Source: Paracoccaceae bacterium (GTDB lineage Bacteria; Pseudomonadota; Alphaproteobacteria; Rhodobacterales; Rhodobacteraceae). Taken from it: a stretch of 64,000 nt of DNA. Of the stretch, positions 24,693-32,900 are shown one piece after another. The stretch lies in NCBI GenBank assembly GCA_019911965.1, contig JAIOJF010000029.1, positions 1 through 64,000 on the forward strand. The letters run 5' to 3'. Each line of letters starts with the position of its first letter. The first letter of the stretch is position 1. Below the pieces are notes generated by a model. The model searched no databases. It saw only the letters and a program-made list of their open reading frames with translations, and was not told the DNA's origin. The position numbers and the translations under genes are program-made.

Positions 24693-25893
24693 AGCCGGCG
24701 GCACGGGCGCCCAGCCCGGCCTGACCGACTGGACCGTGGTCTGGGCGGCAACGCTGGCCGGTATCGCGGTGGCTTTGCAGATGGGCAAGGCGGCGGCAAC
24801 GCTGCCCCTGATGCGGGCTGAATTCGGCGCGTCAATCGGCCTGCTGGCGAACTATGTCGCGCTGATTTCCGTAGTGGCGGCGCTGTTCGGCATCCTGTTC
24901 GGCTCGGTCACGCATTATCTTGGCGCGCGCCGCGCCGGGCTGATCGGGCTGGCGCTGGTGACGCTGGGATCGGCCGTCGGGGCCGAGACATCGGGCATCA
25001 GCGTTTTGATGACCAGCCGTCTGATCGAGGCGGTGGGTTTTGCACTGACCATCACCGCCATGCCGGCCATCATTCAGCCGGCAACCCGCGCTTCGGACCG
25101 GAGCCTCGCAATGGGCCTGTGGGCAATCTGGCTGCCGACAGGCTTTGCCGTCATGATGGCGATTTCATATTTCCTTCTGGATTCAATCGGCTGGCGTGGA
25201 ATGTTCAGGCTTTGCGCGATGTTGCCGGCACTTGCAGCGCTGTTCCTGCTGGGCGCGACGCGCACGCAGACGATTGCACGCCGCCAGCCTGCGCAGGCGA
25301 CATTTCGCGCCGTGTTCCGGCGCGAAGTCCTGCTGATCTTCGGCATTTTCATCGGATTCGCGGCAGCCAATCTTGTGATCACGGCGTTTCTGCCAACAAT
25401 TCTGGCGGATCAATATGGCATGCCCGCTTCCCGAGCTGCGGCGGTGTCGTTTGTCGGCGCGGTATCGCTGGGGCTGGCGGCGGTTCTGACCGGCTGGCTG
25501 GTGCAGAAGGGGCTTTGCCTCAGGCCGCTGTTTCTGGCCTCGCTGGCTGGCATGATCCTGTGCGCCGGTATTGTCTTGCTGGCCGGAGCGGATCTCTGGG
25601 TCAGCATTGCGGCGGCAATCGGTTTTTCCATGCTGGCCGGTATTCCACCGTCGCTGGTCTGGCTGTCCATCCCGATCCTGGTACGATCCCCGTCCGAAGT
25701 GCCGGTGCTGTCGGGGTTGCTGTTCCAGGGGGCCGGGATCGGCCAGCTGCTCGGGCCGGTGCTGGCCGGTTGGGTGGTTGAGGCATCGGGCAGTTGGGCG
25801 ATGGCGTTCTGGGTGGTGGCCATTCCCTGCCTCGCGGCCATTGCGCTGACGGCAATGCTGTCGCCGACCTTGTCCGGGCGGCATGACGGCTGA
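24673..25893 (+). CDS. MFS transporter (CynX/NimT-like)
   Basis: A 406-aa permease with about twelve membrane helices and the loop motif FGSVTHYLGARRAGLIG between helices 2 and 3. The mid-protein segment GLWAIWLPTGFAVMMAISYF is typical of the CynX/NimT branch, which moves cyanate, nitroimidazoles and other small compounds. The substrate is unknown. The ATG at 24673 lies inside the gshA 3' end (20-nt overlap). Codon use is slightly more AT-tolerant than its neighbours. Confidence 0.85.
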   Translation: MTNSRTEAGGTGAQPGLTDWTVVWAATLAGIAVALQMGKAAATLPLMRAEFGASIGLLANYVALISVVAALFGILFGSVTHYLGARRAGLIGLALVTLGSAVGAETSGISVLMTSRLIEAVGFALTITAMPAIIQPATRASDRSLAMGLWAIWLPTGFAVMMAISYFLLDSIGWRGMFRLCAMLPALAALFLLGATRTQTIARRQPAQATFRAVFRREVLLIFGIFIGFAAANLVITAFLPTILADQYGMPASRAAAVSFVGAVSLGLAAVLTGWLVQKGLCLRPLFLASLAGMILCAGIVLLAGADLWVSIAAAIGFSMLAGIPPSLVWLSIPILVRSPSEVPVLSGLLFQGAGIGQLLGPVLAGWVVEASGSWAMAFWVVAIPCLAAIALTAMLSPTLSGRHDG

Positions 25894-25944
25894 ACCGGGT
25901 TTTACCGCGTTCCAACAGGCATCAGCATTGCCCGGGTGATACGA

Positions 25945-26403
25945 TCAGCGCGACTTGCGTCCCACTTTCGGAATGGACGAGGGGGCGGATTTCAACCCGC
26001 TATCGGGTTCGGTCGGCGGCGGGGTATGGCCGTTTCGGCCAATTGGATCGGCACCGAAATCGTTTGGCCCGCGCGTGCCTTCGATAATCAGGAAATACAG
26101 CAGGATCAGCCATCCGACCAGCGGCACGAAGACGATGAAGAACCAGAATCCCGACCGGTTGGTATCGTGCAGGCGGCGCACCATGACCGCCAGATGCGGC
26201 AGGAACACCACCAGCGAAAACACGCTGGACATGAGCGGCGGACCGTTGCCGGCAATGCCGATGATGGTGGCCTCGAGGAAGGCGGTGGCGAGGTTTCCCG
26301 CCAACAGGAAGACAACCCACCACCAGTATTCCGAACGCGGAGCGCGACCCTCGAAGGTGACATATTTGCGAAAACAGGTGGCGACGGCTTGCTGGAAAGT
26401 CAT
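25945..26403 (-). CDS. DUF805 family membrane protein
   Basis: A 152-aa protein with the DUF805 layout: N-terminal CFRKYVTFEGRAPRSEYWWW, about four membrane helices, and the conserved VRRLHDTNRSGFWFF before the last helices. The 30-residue C-terminal tail is Pro/Ser-rich and basic. It starts 4 bp after the plsY stop, so it is probably the last gene of the pyrB operon. Function unknown for the family. Confidence 0.85.
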   Translation of the reverse strand: MTFQQAVATCFRKYVTFEGRAPRSEYWWWVVFLLAGNLATAFLEATIIGIAGNGPPLMSSVFSLVVFLPHLAVMVRRLHDTNRSGFWFFIVFVPLVGWLILLYFLIIEGTRGPNDFGADPIGRNGHTPPPTEPDSGLKSAPSSIPKVGRKSR

Positions 26404-26407
26404 GGGA

Positions 26408-27019
26408 TCAGCCTTTCCTGCCGATTTTCGTTTCTCGCCCTGCCAGCAGCCGGGCGATATTCTCGTGATGCCGTGCCCAGACGATCAGCGCCAGGGCGAT
26501 GGCCAGCGCCTCGGCCGAAGGCAGGCCGAGAAAGAAAAGCCAGGCCGGGGCCGACGCCGCCGCCACCAGGGCCGCCAGCGATGAGAACCGCATGATCAGC
26601 GCCACCGCCAGCCAGGTCAGGCAGGTGGCAAGACCGGCGGGAAAATGCAGCACCAGCAATATACCAAGGAACGTTGCCACCCCCTTGCCGCCGCGAAATC
26701 CGATCCAGACCGGGAACAGATGCCCAAGGAAGGCGAACAGCCCGGCCACCTGCGCCGCATCGCCGCCCAGCATCCGCCCCGCGATCACCACCGCCACCGC
26801 ACCCTTGCCGGCATCCAGCACCAGCGTCATCGCCGCCGCCGCCTTGTTGCCGGTTCTGAGCACATTCGTGGCCCCGATATTGCCCGAACCGATCTCGCGC
26901 AGATTGCCCAGCCCCATCAGCCGCGCCAGCACCAGCCCGAACGGCACCGAGCCCAAGAGATAGGCCGCAATCGCGGTCAGAACCAGCGCGCCAGCGCCCG
27001 TTGTCAGTTCCGGCAGCAT
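26408..27019 (-). CDS. plsY: Glycerol-3-phosphate acyltransferase (acylphosphate-dependent)
   Basis: Inner-membrane enzyme that acylates glycerol-3-phosphate from acyl-phosphate, the first step of phospholipid synthesis. The 203-aa protein has the three PlsY motifs, seen as GSVPFGLVLARL, GSGNIGATNVLRTGNK, and FRGGKGVATFLG, and about five helices. Its ATG overlaps the stop of the dihydroorotase-like gene by 1 nt, and DUF805 follows by 4 bp. Linkage of plsY and pyrC is common in alphaproteobacteria. Confidence 0.94.
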   Translation of the reverse strand: MLPELTTGAGALVLTAIAAYLLGSVPFGLVLARLMGLGNLREIGSGNIGATNVLRTGNKAAAAMTLVLDAGKGAVAVVIAGRMLGGDAAQVAGLFAFLGHLFPVWIGFRGGKGVATFLGILLVLHFPAGLATCLTWLAVALIMRFSSLAALVAAASAPAWLFFLGLPSAEALAIALALIVWARHHENIARLLAGRETKIGRKG

Positions 27020-28314
27020 CAGCTTTCCCCCCCGAAGACCCGTTCACCACCGACATAGGTGGCCAAAACCCTGCCCTGCATCCGCGCCCCGTCGAACGGC
27101 GTGTTCTTGGATTTGGAGTGCAGCTTGAATCGATCCAGCACGAAGGGCGCGTCGGCGTCGAACCAGACCAGATCGGCGGGTGCGCCGATTGCCAGCCGCC
27201 CGCCTTCCAGCCCCAGCCGCTTCGCCGGGTTGAGCGCCAGTGCCCGGAACAGGGCCGCGAGGTCCAGCGCCCCGGCATGGACCAGCCGCAGGGCTGCGGG
27301 CAGCAGGGTTTCCAGCGCCACCGCGCCCGAGGCGGCTTCCTCGAAGGGCAGGCGCTTGCTTTCCTCGTCCTGTGGCGTGTGCATCGAACTGATGATGTCG
27401 ATCATCCCTGAGGAGATTGCAGCGACCATCGCCGCGCGGTCGTCTTCGGATCGCAGGGGCGGCTTCACCTTGAAAAACGTGCGGTAATCGGCGACGTCCA
27501 ACTCGTTCAGCGTCAGATGATGGATCGACACACCGGCGGTCACGTCCAGCCCGGCGGCGCGGGCGCGTTCCAGTGCGGGCAGGGCCACGGCGGTGGTGAT
27601 CTGGTCGGCGTGATAGCGTGCGCCTGTCATTTCCACCAGCGCCAGATCGCGCTCCAGCCCCATCCGTTCGGCCATCGGCGACACTCCCGGCAGGCCCTTC
27701 AGCGTGGCGAACTTGCCGGATGTGACGGCGGCCCCCCGGCTAAGCCCCGGATCCTGCGGATGGCCGATCACCAATGCGCCAAGTGCCGTGGCATAGGCCA
27801 GGGCGCGGCTCATTACGCGGGGATCGGCGATCACCCGGTCGCCATCGGAAAACGCCACCGCACCGGCATCTTTCAGAAAGCCGATCTCGGTCATCTCACG
27901 GCCATCGCGGCCCTTGGTCAGGGCGGCCAGCGGATGCACCCGCACCGCGCATTCCGCATGGGCGCGGTTCATCACGAAGGTCAGGGTTTCGGGATCGTCG
28001 ATGGCCGGCAACGTATCGGCGCGCATCACGATCGTCGTAACCCCGCCCGCCGCCGCCGCCTGCCCGGCCGTGCGGAAACTTTCCTTGTGGCGTTCGCCCG
28101 GCTCGCCGATCTTGACGCCGATATCGACAATGCCGGGGGCCAGGCATCTGCCCCGGCAATCCACCACCTTGCCGGTGGACAGCGTGACCCGGCCATCGTT
28201 CGGCCCGTGTGGTACGATCTTGGATATCCGCCCGCGCGTCACCTCCAGCGAGCCGAGGACCTCGCCCGCTTCGGGGTCGATCAGGCGGGCATTGGTGAAC
28301 AACAGATCGCTCAT
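27019..28314 (-). CDS. Dihydroorotase-like protein lacking catalytic residues (PyrC'/PyrX type)
   Basis: A 431-aa amidohydrolase-fold protein adjacent to pyrB. In active dihydroorotases the first metal site is HxH (as in DMHVHLREPG) and the C-terminal site is DHAPH. Here these read DIGVKIGEPGERHKESF and SSMHTPQDEESK, so both metal sites are lost, while the rest of the fold (GVSIHHLTLNELDV) is kept. By analogy with the inactive PyrC' of Pseudomonas it probably supports assembly of aspartate transcarbamoylase. An active enzyme should exist elsewhere. It overlaps the upstream bPH gene by 4 nt. Confidence 0.85.
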   Translation of the reverse strand: MSDLLFTNARLIDPEAGEVLGSLEVTRGRISKIVPHGPNDGRVTLSTGKVVDCRGRCLAPGIVDIGVKIGEPGERHKESFRTAGQAAAAGGVTTIVMRADTLPAIDDPETLTFVMNRAHAECAVRVHPLAALTKGRDGREMTEIGFLKDAGAVAFSDGDRVIADPRVMSRALAYATALGALVIGHPQDPGLSRGAAVTSGKFATLKGLPGVSPMAERMGLERDLALVEMTGARYHADQITTAVALPALERARAAGLDVTAGVSIHHLTLNELDVADYRTFFKVKPPLRSEDDRAAMVAAISSGMIDIISSMHTPQDEESKRLPFEEAASGAVALETLLPAALRLVHAGALDLAALFRALALNPAKRLGLEGGRLAIGAPADLVWFDADAPFVLDRFKLHSKSKNTPFDGARMQGRVLATYVGGERVFGGES

Positions 28315-28832
28315 GCCGCGCTCTCCTGCACGTCGCGGAATTTCTTGAACACCTCGGCCCCGTCGGGGATGCGTTCAAAGCCGACCCTGACCTGGTAGTT
28401 GGAATTCTTGCCGCGCCGAATTTCCGAAGCAAAATAGATCGAGGCCGGGTCGCCCTGTTCCAGTTCAAGCGATGTGTCGGCGGTGATCGGAAAGGATTTC
28501 AGCCGCTTGCCCTGGATCGGCAGATTGGTGGCGATGAAGGCGCGTTTGCTGGTCAGGGTGTACCAGGTATTGCGGCGGCGATAGGCGCTGAAGAACAGGC
28601 TGCCGAAGGCAAGGCTGAGGCCGACGCCGAAATGGACAAGTCCGAAGGCCCACAAAAAACCGCCCGCAGAAGCGGCCAGGATCATCCAGACCAGCGCGAA
28701 TCCGGCAAAGGCGAGGCCGAACAAAATCATGAATATGTTGCCCGCCCGCAGCACGATCCGACCATCCGGTCGGCCTTGCCAGATGATCTCTTCGTTGTCG
28801 TCGAGGATGCCTTGCCAGCCGGGTGGTTTCAT
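28311..28832 (-). CDS. Bacterial PH-domain-like membrane protein in the pyrimidine operon
   Basis: A 173-aa protein with an N-terminal cytosolic strand ([20 protein letters not shown]), two membrane helices (about 32-53 and 58-80), and a beta-rich part ([18 protein letters not shown]) that resembles bacterial PH domains. It overlaps pyrB and the dihydroorotase-like gene by 4 nt at each end, so the three are translated together. Its place between two pyrimidine genes is unexplained; membrane tethering of the complex is a guess. Confidence 0.75.
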   Translation of the reverse strand: MKPPGWQGILDDNEEIIWQGRPDGRIVLRAGNIFMILFGLAFAGFALVWMILAASAGGFLWAFGLVHFGVGLSLAFGSLFFSAYRRRNTWYTLTSKRAFIATNLPIQGKRLKSFPITADTSLELEQGDPASIYFASEIRRGKNSNYQVRVGFERIPDGAEVFKKFRDVQESAA

Positions 28833-29770
28833 GATCTCTGACCCTTCCGCAGCTTCCGCGTCAGCAAGTCCATCGCCGCCATCCTGACGGCAACGCCCAT
28901 TTCCACCTGCTCCTGGATGACCGAGCGGTTGATATCGTCGGCCAGCGTGCCGTCGATCTCGACGCCGCGATTCATCGGGCCGGGATGCATGACGATGGCG
29001 TCCGGGCTGGCCAGGGCCAGCTTTTGCGCATCCAGCCCCCAGCGGTGGTAATATTCGCGTTCCGACGGGATGAAACCGCCATCCATGCGTTCCTTCTGCA
29101 GCCGCAGCATCATCACCACATCGACGCCCTTCAGGCCCGAACGCATGTCGTCCGTCACCTCGACCCCGAAATCGGCGATGCCCGATGGCATCAGCGTGGT
29201 CGGCCCGATCAGGCGGATGCGGTTTTCCATCTTGCCCAGCAGAAGGATGTTGGAACGCGCCACCCGGCTATGGGCAATGTCCCCGCAGATCGCCACCGTC
29301 AGGCGGTGCAGCCGGCCCTTGGCGCGGCGGATCGTCAGCGCATCCAGCAGCGCCTGGGTGGGGTGTTCGTGGCGGCCGTCGCCGGCATTCAGCACCGCGC
29401 AATTCACCTTGTCCGCCAACAGGTTGACCGCGCCCGACGAGGGATGCCGCACCACCAGAAGATCGGGATGCATGGCGTTCAGCGTCAGCGCCGTGTCGAT
29501 CAGGGTTTCGCCCTTCTTGATCGACGAGGCCTGCATCGCCATGTTCATCACATCCGCGCCCAGCCGCTTGCCGGCCAGCTCGAAACTGGCCTGTGTGCGG
29601 GTGGAATTTTCAAAGAACATGTTGATCTGCGTCCGCCCGGCCAGCACATTTGAATGCTTGTTGGGCTGGCGGTTCTGCGCCGCGTAATGGTCGGCCAGGT
29701 CCAGAATGGCGGAAATGTCGTCCCGCGACAGGGGCTCGATTCCAAGCAGGTGTCGTGCGGAAAAACCCAT
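28829..29770 (-). CDS. pyrB: Aspartate carbamoyltransferase catalytic subunit
   Basis: Forms carbamoyl-aspartate, the committed step of pyrimidine synthesis. The 313-aa protein has the carbamoyl-phosphate site [13 protein letters not shown], the segment [18 protein letters not shown] and the aspartate-binding [12 protein letters not shown]. The ATG at 29770 was chosen; the longer frame to 29887 adds an unlikely basic stretch. No pyrI regulatory gene is nearby; instead a PyrC'-like gene follows, as in organisms whose ATCase is a PyrB/PyrC' complex. Confidence 0.95.
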   Translation of the reverse strand: MGFSARHLLGIEPLSRDDISAILDLADHYAAQNRQPNKHSNVLAGRTQINMFFENSTRTQASFELAGKRLGADVMNMAMQASSIKKGETLIDTALTLNAMHPDLLVVRHPSSGAVNLLADKVNCAVLNAGDGRHEHPTQALLDALTIRRAKGRLHRLTVAICGDIAHSRVARSNILLLGKMENRIRLIGPTTLMPSGIADFGVEVTDDMRSGLKGVDVVMMLRLQKERMDGGFIPSEREYYHRWGLDAQKLALASPDAIVMHPGPMNRGVEIDGTLADDINRSVIQEQVEMGVAVRMAAMDLLTRKLRKGQRS

Positions 29771-29885
29771 GCTTCGCCTCGTCTCGCCAATGCCCGGGTT
29801 ATAGGTGGGGGGGCGCGGCGAAACAAGGGATTTACGCCGGTTTGGGGCGGGTTTAGGCTTTGGCTGCGAAAGGAATCCCCGCAAC

Positions 29886-30719
29886 ATGCAGGCTGATCTG
29901 GATTACGTCGAAGCATTTGCCGCGCTGGACTGGCAGATCGAGCTTGGCGCGACCGAGGCGATCGGGGATGAGCCGCTGAACCGTTACGAGGAAACGCCGG
30001 AGGCGGCCAAGCCTGCCGCCAAGGCCGCGCCCGCGATTGTTCGCGCGCCTGCGCCTGAGGGCGCGCCTGTCGCCGAGCCGGGAGGCGATGCGACGCTGTC
30101 TCAGGCGGTGCAGGCGGCGCGGGCGATGGCGGCGGCGGCGGGGGATCTGGCCAGCCTGAAGGCGGCGATGGCGGGATACGAGTTTTGCGACCTGAAGAAG
30201 GGCGCCAGGAACCTTGTCTTTGCCGATGGCCAGCCGGGTGCGCGGCTGATGATCATCGGCGAGGCCCCGGGGCGCGACGAGGATATCGCCGGCAAGCCCT
30301 TTGTCGGGCGCGCCGGGCAATTGCTGGACCGGATGCTGGCGGCCATCGGCATGGCGCGCGATCAGGATGGCGACGGCGCGGTCTATATCGCCAATGTCCT
30401 GCCCTGGCGGCCACCGCAGAACCGCGATCCGAACGCGGACGAGATCGCCATGCTGCTGCCATTCCTGAAACGCCATGTCGAACTGGCCGGCCCGGACATG
30501 CTGTTGCCGATGGGCAATGCCGCCTGTCAGGCGCTGCTGGGGCAGGCCGGTATCACGCGGCTGCGCGGCAACTGGACGACGGCGCTGGGCCTGCCTGCCT
30601 TGCCGATGTTCCACCCGGCCTATCTTTTGCGCAGCCCCGAGAAAAAGCGCGAGGCCTGGGCGGATCTGCTGGCGGTCAAGGCGTGGCTGAGGGATGGCGG
30701 CGTGCCGCCCGGAAACTGA
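29886..30719 (+). CDS. Uracil-DNA glycosylase family 4-like protein
   Basis: A 277-aa protein. After a variable Ala/Pro-rich N-terminus (about 40-95) comes the glycosylase core: [20 protein letters not shown] (catalytic motif A), [30 protein letters not shown] and motif [15 protein letters not shown]. Family-4 enzymes usually carry a Fe-S cluster with CxxC near the start of the core; here that region reads [11 protein letters not shown], keeping only one Cys, so the cluster may be absent. Divergent from pyrB, it precedes moaB. Confidence 0.82.
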   Translation: MQADLDYVEAFAALDWQIELGATEAIGDEPLNRYEETPEAAKPAAKAAPAIVRAPAPEGAPVAEPGGDATLSQAVQAARAMAAAAGDLASLKAAMAGYEFCDLKKGARNLVFADGQPGARLMIIGEAPGRDEDIAGKPFVGRAGQLLDRMLAAIGMARDQDGDGAVYIANVLPWRPPQNRDPNADEIAMLLPFLKRHVELAGPDMLLPMGNAACQALLGQAGITRLRGNWTTALGLPALPMFHPAYLLRSPEKKREAWADLLAVKAWLRDGGVPPGN

Positions 30720-30734
30720 CAAGGAAGCAATCAC

Positions 30735-31283
30735 ATGTCCACCATCGGCGAAGGCCATGATTTCATCCCTCTCGATATCGCGGTGCTGACTGTGTCGGAT
30801 ACCCGCAAGCCGGAAGACGACAAGTCCGGCAACACGCTGGTCGCGCGGATCGAGGCGGCGGGACATCGTGTTGCCGCCCGTCTGATCCTGCCCGACGAGC
30901 GCGCCGAAATCGCGGCGCAACTGCGCGCCTGGTCGCGGGACGCAGGCATCGACGTGGTGATCTCGACCGGCGGCACCGGCCTGACCGGGCGCGACGTGAC
31001 GGTGGAAGCGCACCGCGATGTCTATGAAAAGGAGATCGACGCCTTTTCCACCATGTTCACCATCATCTCGATGCAGAAGATCGGCACTTCGGCGGTGCAG
31101 AGCCGCGCTTGCGGCGGCGTGGCCAACGGCACTTACATGTTCGCGCTGCCCGGCTCGCCCGGGGCCTGCAAGGATGGCTGGGACGAAATCCTGGTGCATC
31201 AGCTCGATTACCGCCATCCGCCCTGCAATTTCGTGGAGATCATGCCACGGCTTGAGGAAAACAAGCGACGGAAACCCATCTGA
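30735..31283 (+). CDS. moaB: Molybdenum cofactor biosynthesis protein B
   Basis: A 182-aa protein of the MoaB/Mog fold, probably adenylating molybdopterin before molybdenum insertion. The binding motif STGGTGLTGRDVT and the segment LTVSDTRKPEDDKSGNTL are clear, as is MFALPGSPGACKDGWDEI. It follows the glycosylase gene by 15 bp. Together with moaD and moaE elsewhere in this window it points to active molybdoenzyme synthesis. Confidence 0.92.
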   Translation: MSTIGEGHDFIPLDIAVLTVSDTRKPEDDKSGNTLVARIEAAGHRVAARLILPDERAEIAAQLRAWSRDAGIDVVISTGGTGLTGRDVTVEAHRDVYEKEIDAFSTMFTIISMQKIGTSAVQSRACGGVANGTYMFALPGSPGACKDGWDEILVHQLDYRHPPCNFVEIMPRLEENKRRKPI

Positions 31284-31372
31284 CGTGCGTTTGATAGCCA
31301 AGTGATGGACTTGCCTGCCTCCGGTGTTATTCTTCGCCACCGGGCGGTCTTGCCTGCTGGAGGTCTTGCTGC

Positions 31373-32836
31373 ATGAGATGGATGGGACGTTCCCTGATGG
31401 GATTGTTTCTGCTGGCGCTGACCCTTGGCCTGCTGGCAATGGCCGCCGGATCGCTGCGCAGCACCCTGCAGGACCGCTGGGCACGACAGGCCCGCATCCG
31501 CCCGGCGGAAGAACGGGTTTTCGCGGTCAGCGTGATATTGGCGGAACCGGGGCGGGTGGTGCCGGTGATCGAAAGTTTCGGCGAAATCCGCAGCCGCCGC
31601 TCGCTTGATCTGCGTGCCCCCGCCGCCGGAACGATCATCGAATTGTCGCCGCATTTCGTCGAAGGCGGGCAGGTGGCGGCGGGTGAATTGCTTCTCAGGC
31701 TGGACCCCGCGGATGCCCAGACCGCGCTGGACGTAACCGCCACCGACCGGCGCGAGGCCGAGGCCGAACAGGCAGAAGCCGCCGCTGCCGTGCTGCTGGC
31801 GAGGGACGAACTGGCAGCGGCACGGGCGCAGGCGGATTTGCGCCGCGCGGCACTGGAGCGTCAGGAAAACCTGCTGGAACGCGGCTTCAGCACCGAAACG
31901 CTGGTTGAAACCACGGCCTTGGCGGCCTCGGCGGCGGATCAGGCGGTGCTGGGCAAACGCCAGGCGCTGGCGCAGGCCGAAGCGCGCGCGACCCGCGCCG
32001 CCAGCACCCTGTCACGGATCGATATCCGTCTGGCCGAGGCGCGTCGGCGGCTGGAAAATACCGAGATATTCGCCGAGTTTTCCGGGGTTCTGAGCGCTAC
32101 GTCCGTGGTCGAGGGCGGGCTGGTCGGCCCGAACGAAAAGATCGGCCGGTTGATCGACCCCGCCGCGCTGGAAGTGGCGTTCCGTTTGTCCAACAACCAG
32201 TTTGCAAGCCTTGTCACCGGCAGCGGCGGCATCGTCGGTGCCGCGGTGACGGCGCGGCTGGATCTGTTCGGATCCGATATCAGCGTGGTTGGTCAGATCG
32301 AACGGATCGGGGCCGAGGTCGGGGCGGGCCAGACCGGACGGCAGATTTTTGCGGGTTTGCCGCCCGAGGCCGCGACGACCATGCGCCCGGGCGATTTCGT
32401 GGCTGTCGAGGTGTCAGAACCGGCGATGGATGGCGTGGTTCGCCTGCCGGCTTCGGCGCTGGATGCGGCGGGCAATGTGCTGGTTTTGGCCGAAGGCGAC
32501 CGGCTGGCGGAACTCGGCACCGAAATCCTGCGCCGTCAGGGCAACTGGGTGATCGTGCGCGGCCCGGACATCGCCGGGCGCGAAGTGGTCGAGACGCGCT
32601 CGCCCCTGCTTGGAGCGGGTATCCGGGTCAAGCCCAGCCGAAGTGGAGCCGCGCCAGCGGTCGAGACGCCGGAGATGATCGAATTGACGCCGGAGCGCCG
32701 TGCCCGGCTGATTGCCTTCGTCGAGGCCAACGGCAGCATTCCGGACGATCGCAAGGCAAGGATCATCGAACGGCTGAACGCCGCCAGCGTCCCGGTCGAG
32801 ATCGTCAACCGAATCGAAGCGCGGATAGGGGGCTGA
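31373..32836 (+). CDS. RND efflux periplasmic adaptor (membrane fusion protein)
   Basis: A 487-aa adaptor with an N-terminal membrane signal anchor (MGLFLLALTLGLLAMAAG), a lipoyl/barrel-hybrid part (RSLDLRAPAAGTIIELSPHF, VAAGELLLRLDPADAQTALD), a long coiled coil at about 120-230, and a C-terminal barrel. No lipobox is present, so it is anchored by the N-terminal helix. It is followed 64 bp later by the cognate RND permease. The substrate is unknown, and no outer-membrane channel gene is adjacent. Confidence 0.88.
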   Translation: MRWMGRSLMGLFLLALTLGLLAMAAGSLRSTLQDRWARQARIRPAEERVFAVSVILAEPGRVVPVIESFGEIRSRRSLDLRAPAAGTIIELSPHFVEGGQVAAGELLLRLDPADAQTALDVTATDRREAEAEQAEAAAAVLLARDELAAARAQADLRRAALERQENLLERGFSTETLVETTALAASAADQAVLGKRQALAQAEARATRAASTLSRIDIRLAEARRRLENTEIFAEFSGVLSATSVVEGGLVGPNEKIGRLIDPAALEVAFRLSNNQFASLVTGSGGIVGAAVTARLDLFGSDISVVGQIERIGAEVGAGQTGRQIFAGLPPEAATTMRPGDFVAVEVSEPAMDGVVRLPASALDAAGNVLVLAEGDRLAELGTEILRRQGNWVIVRGPDIAGREVVETRSPLLGAGIRVKPSRSGAAPAVETPEMIELTPERRARLIAFVEANGSIPDDRKARIIERLNAASVPVEIVNRIEARIGG

Positions 32837-32900
32837 CATGCCGACGCTTCCGAATGCATTGCCCGGGATGGTGCGAACTGCCATGCTGAAGGTAGGATAG

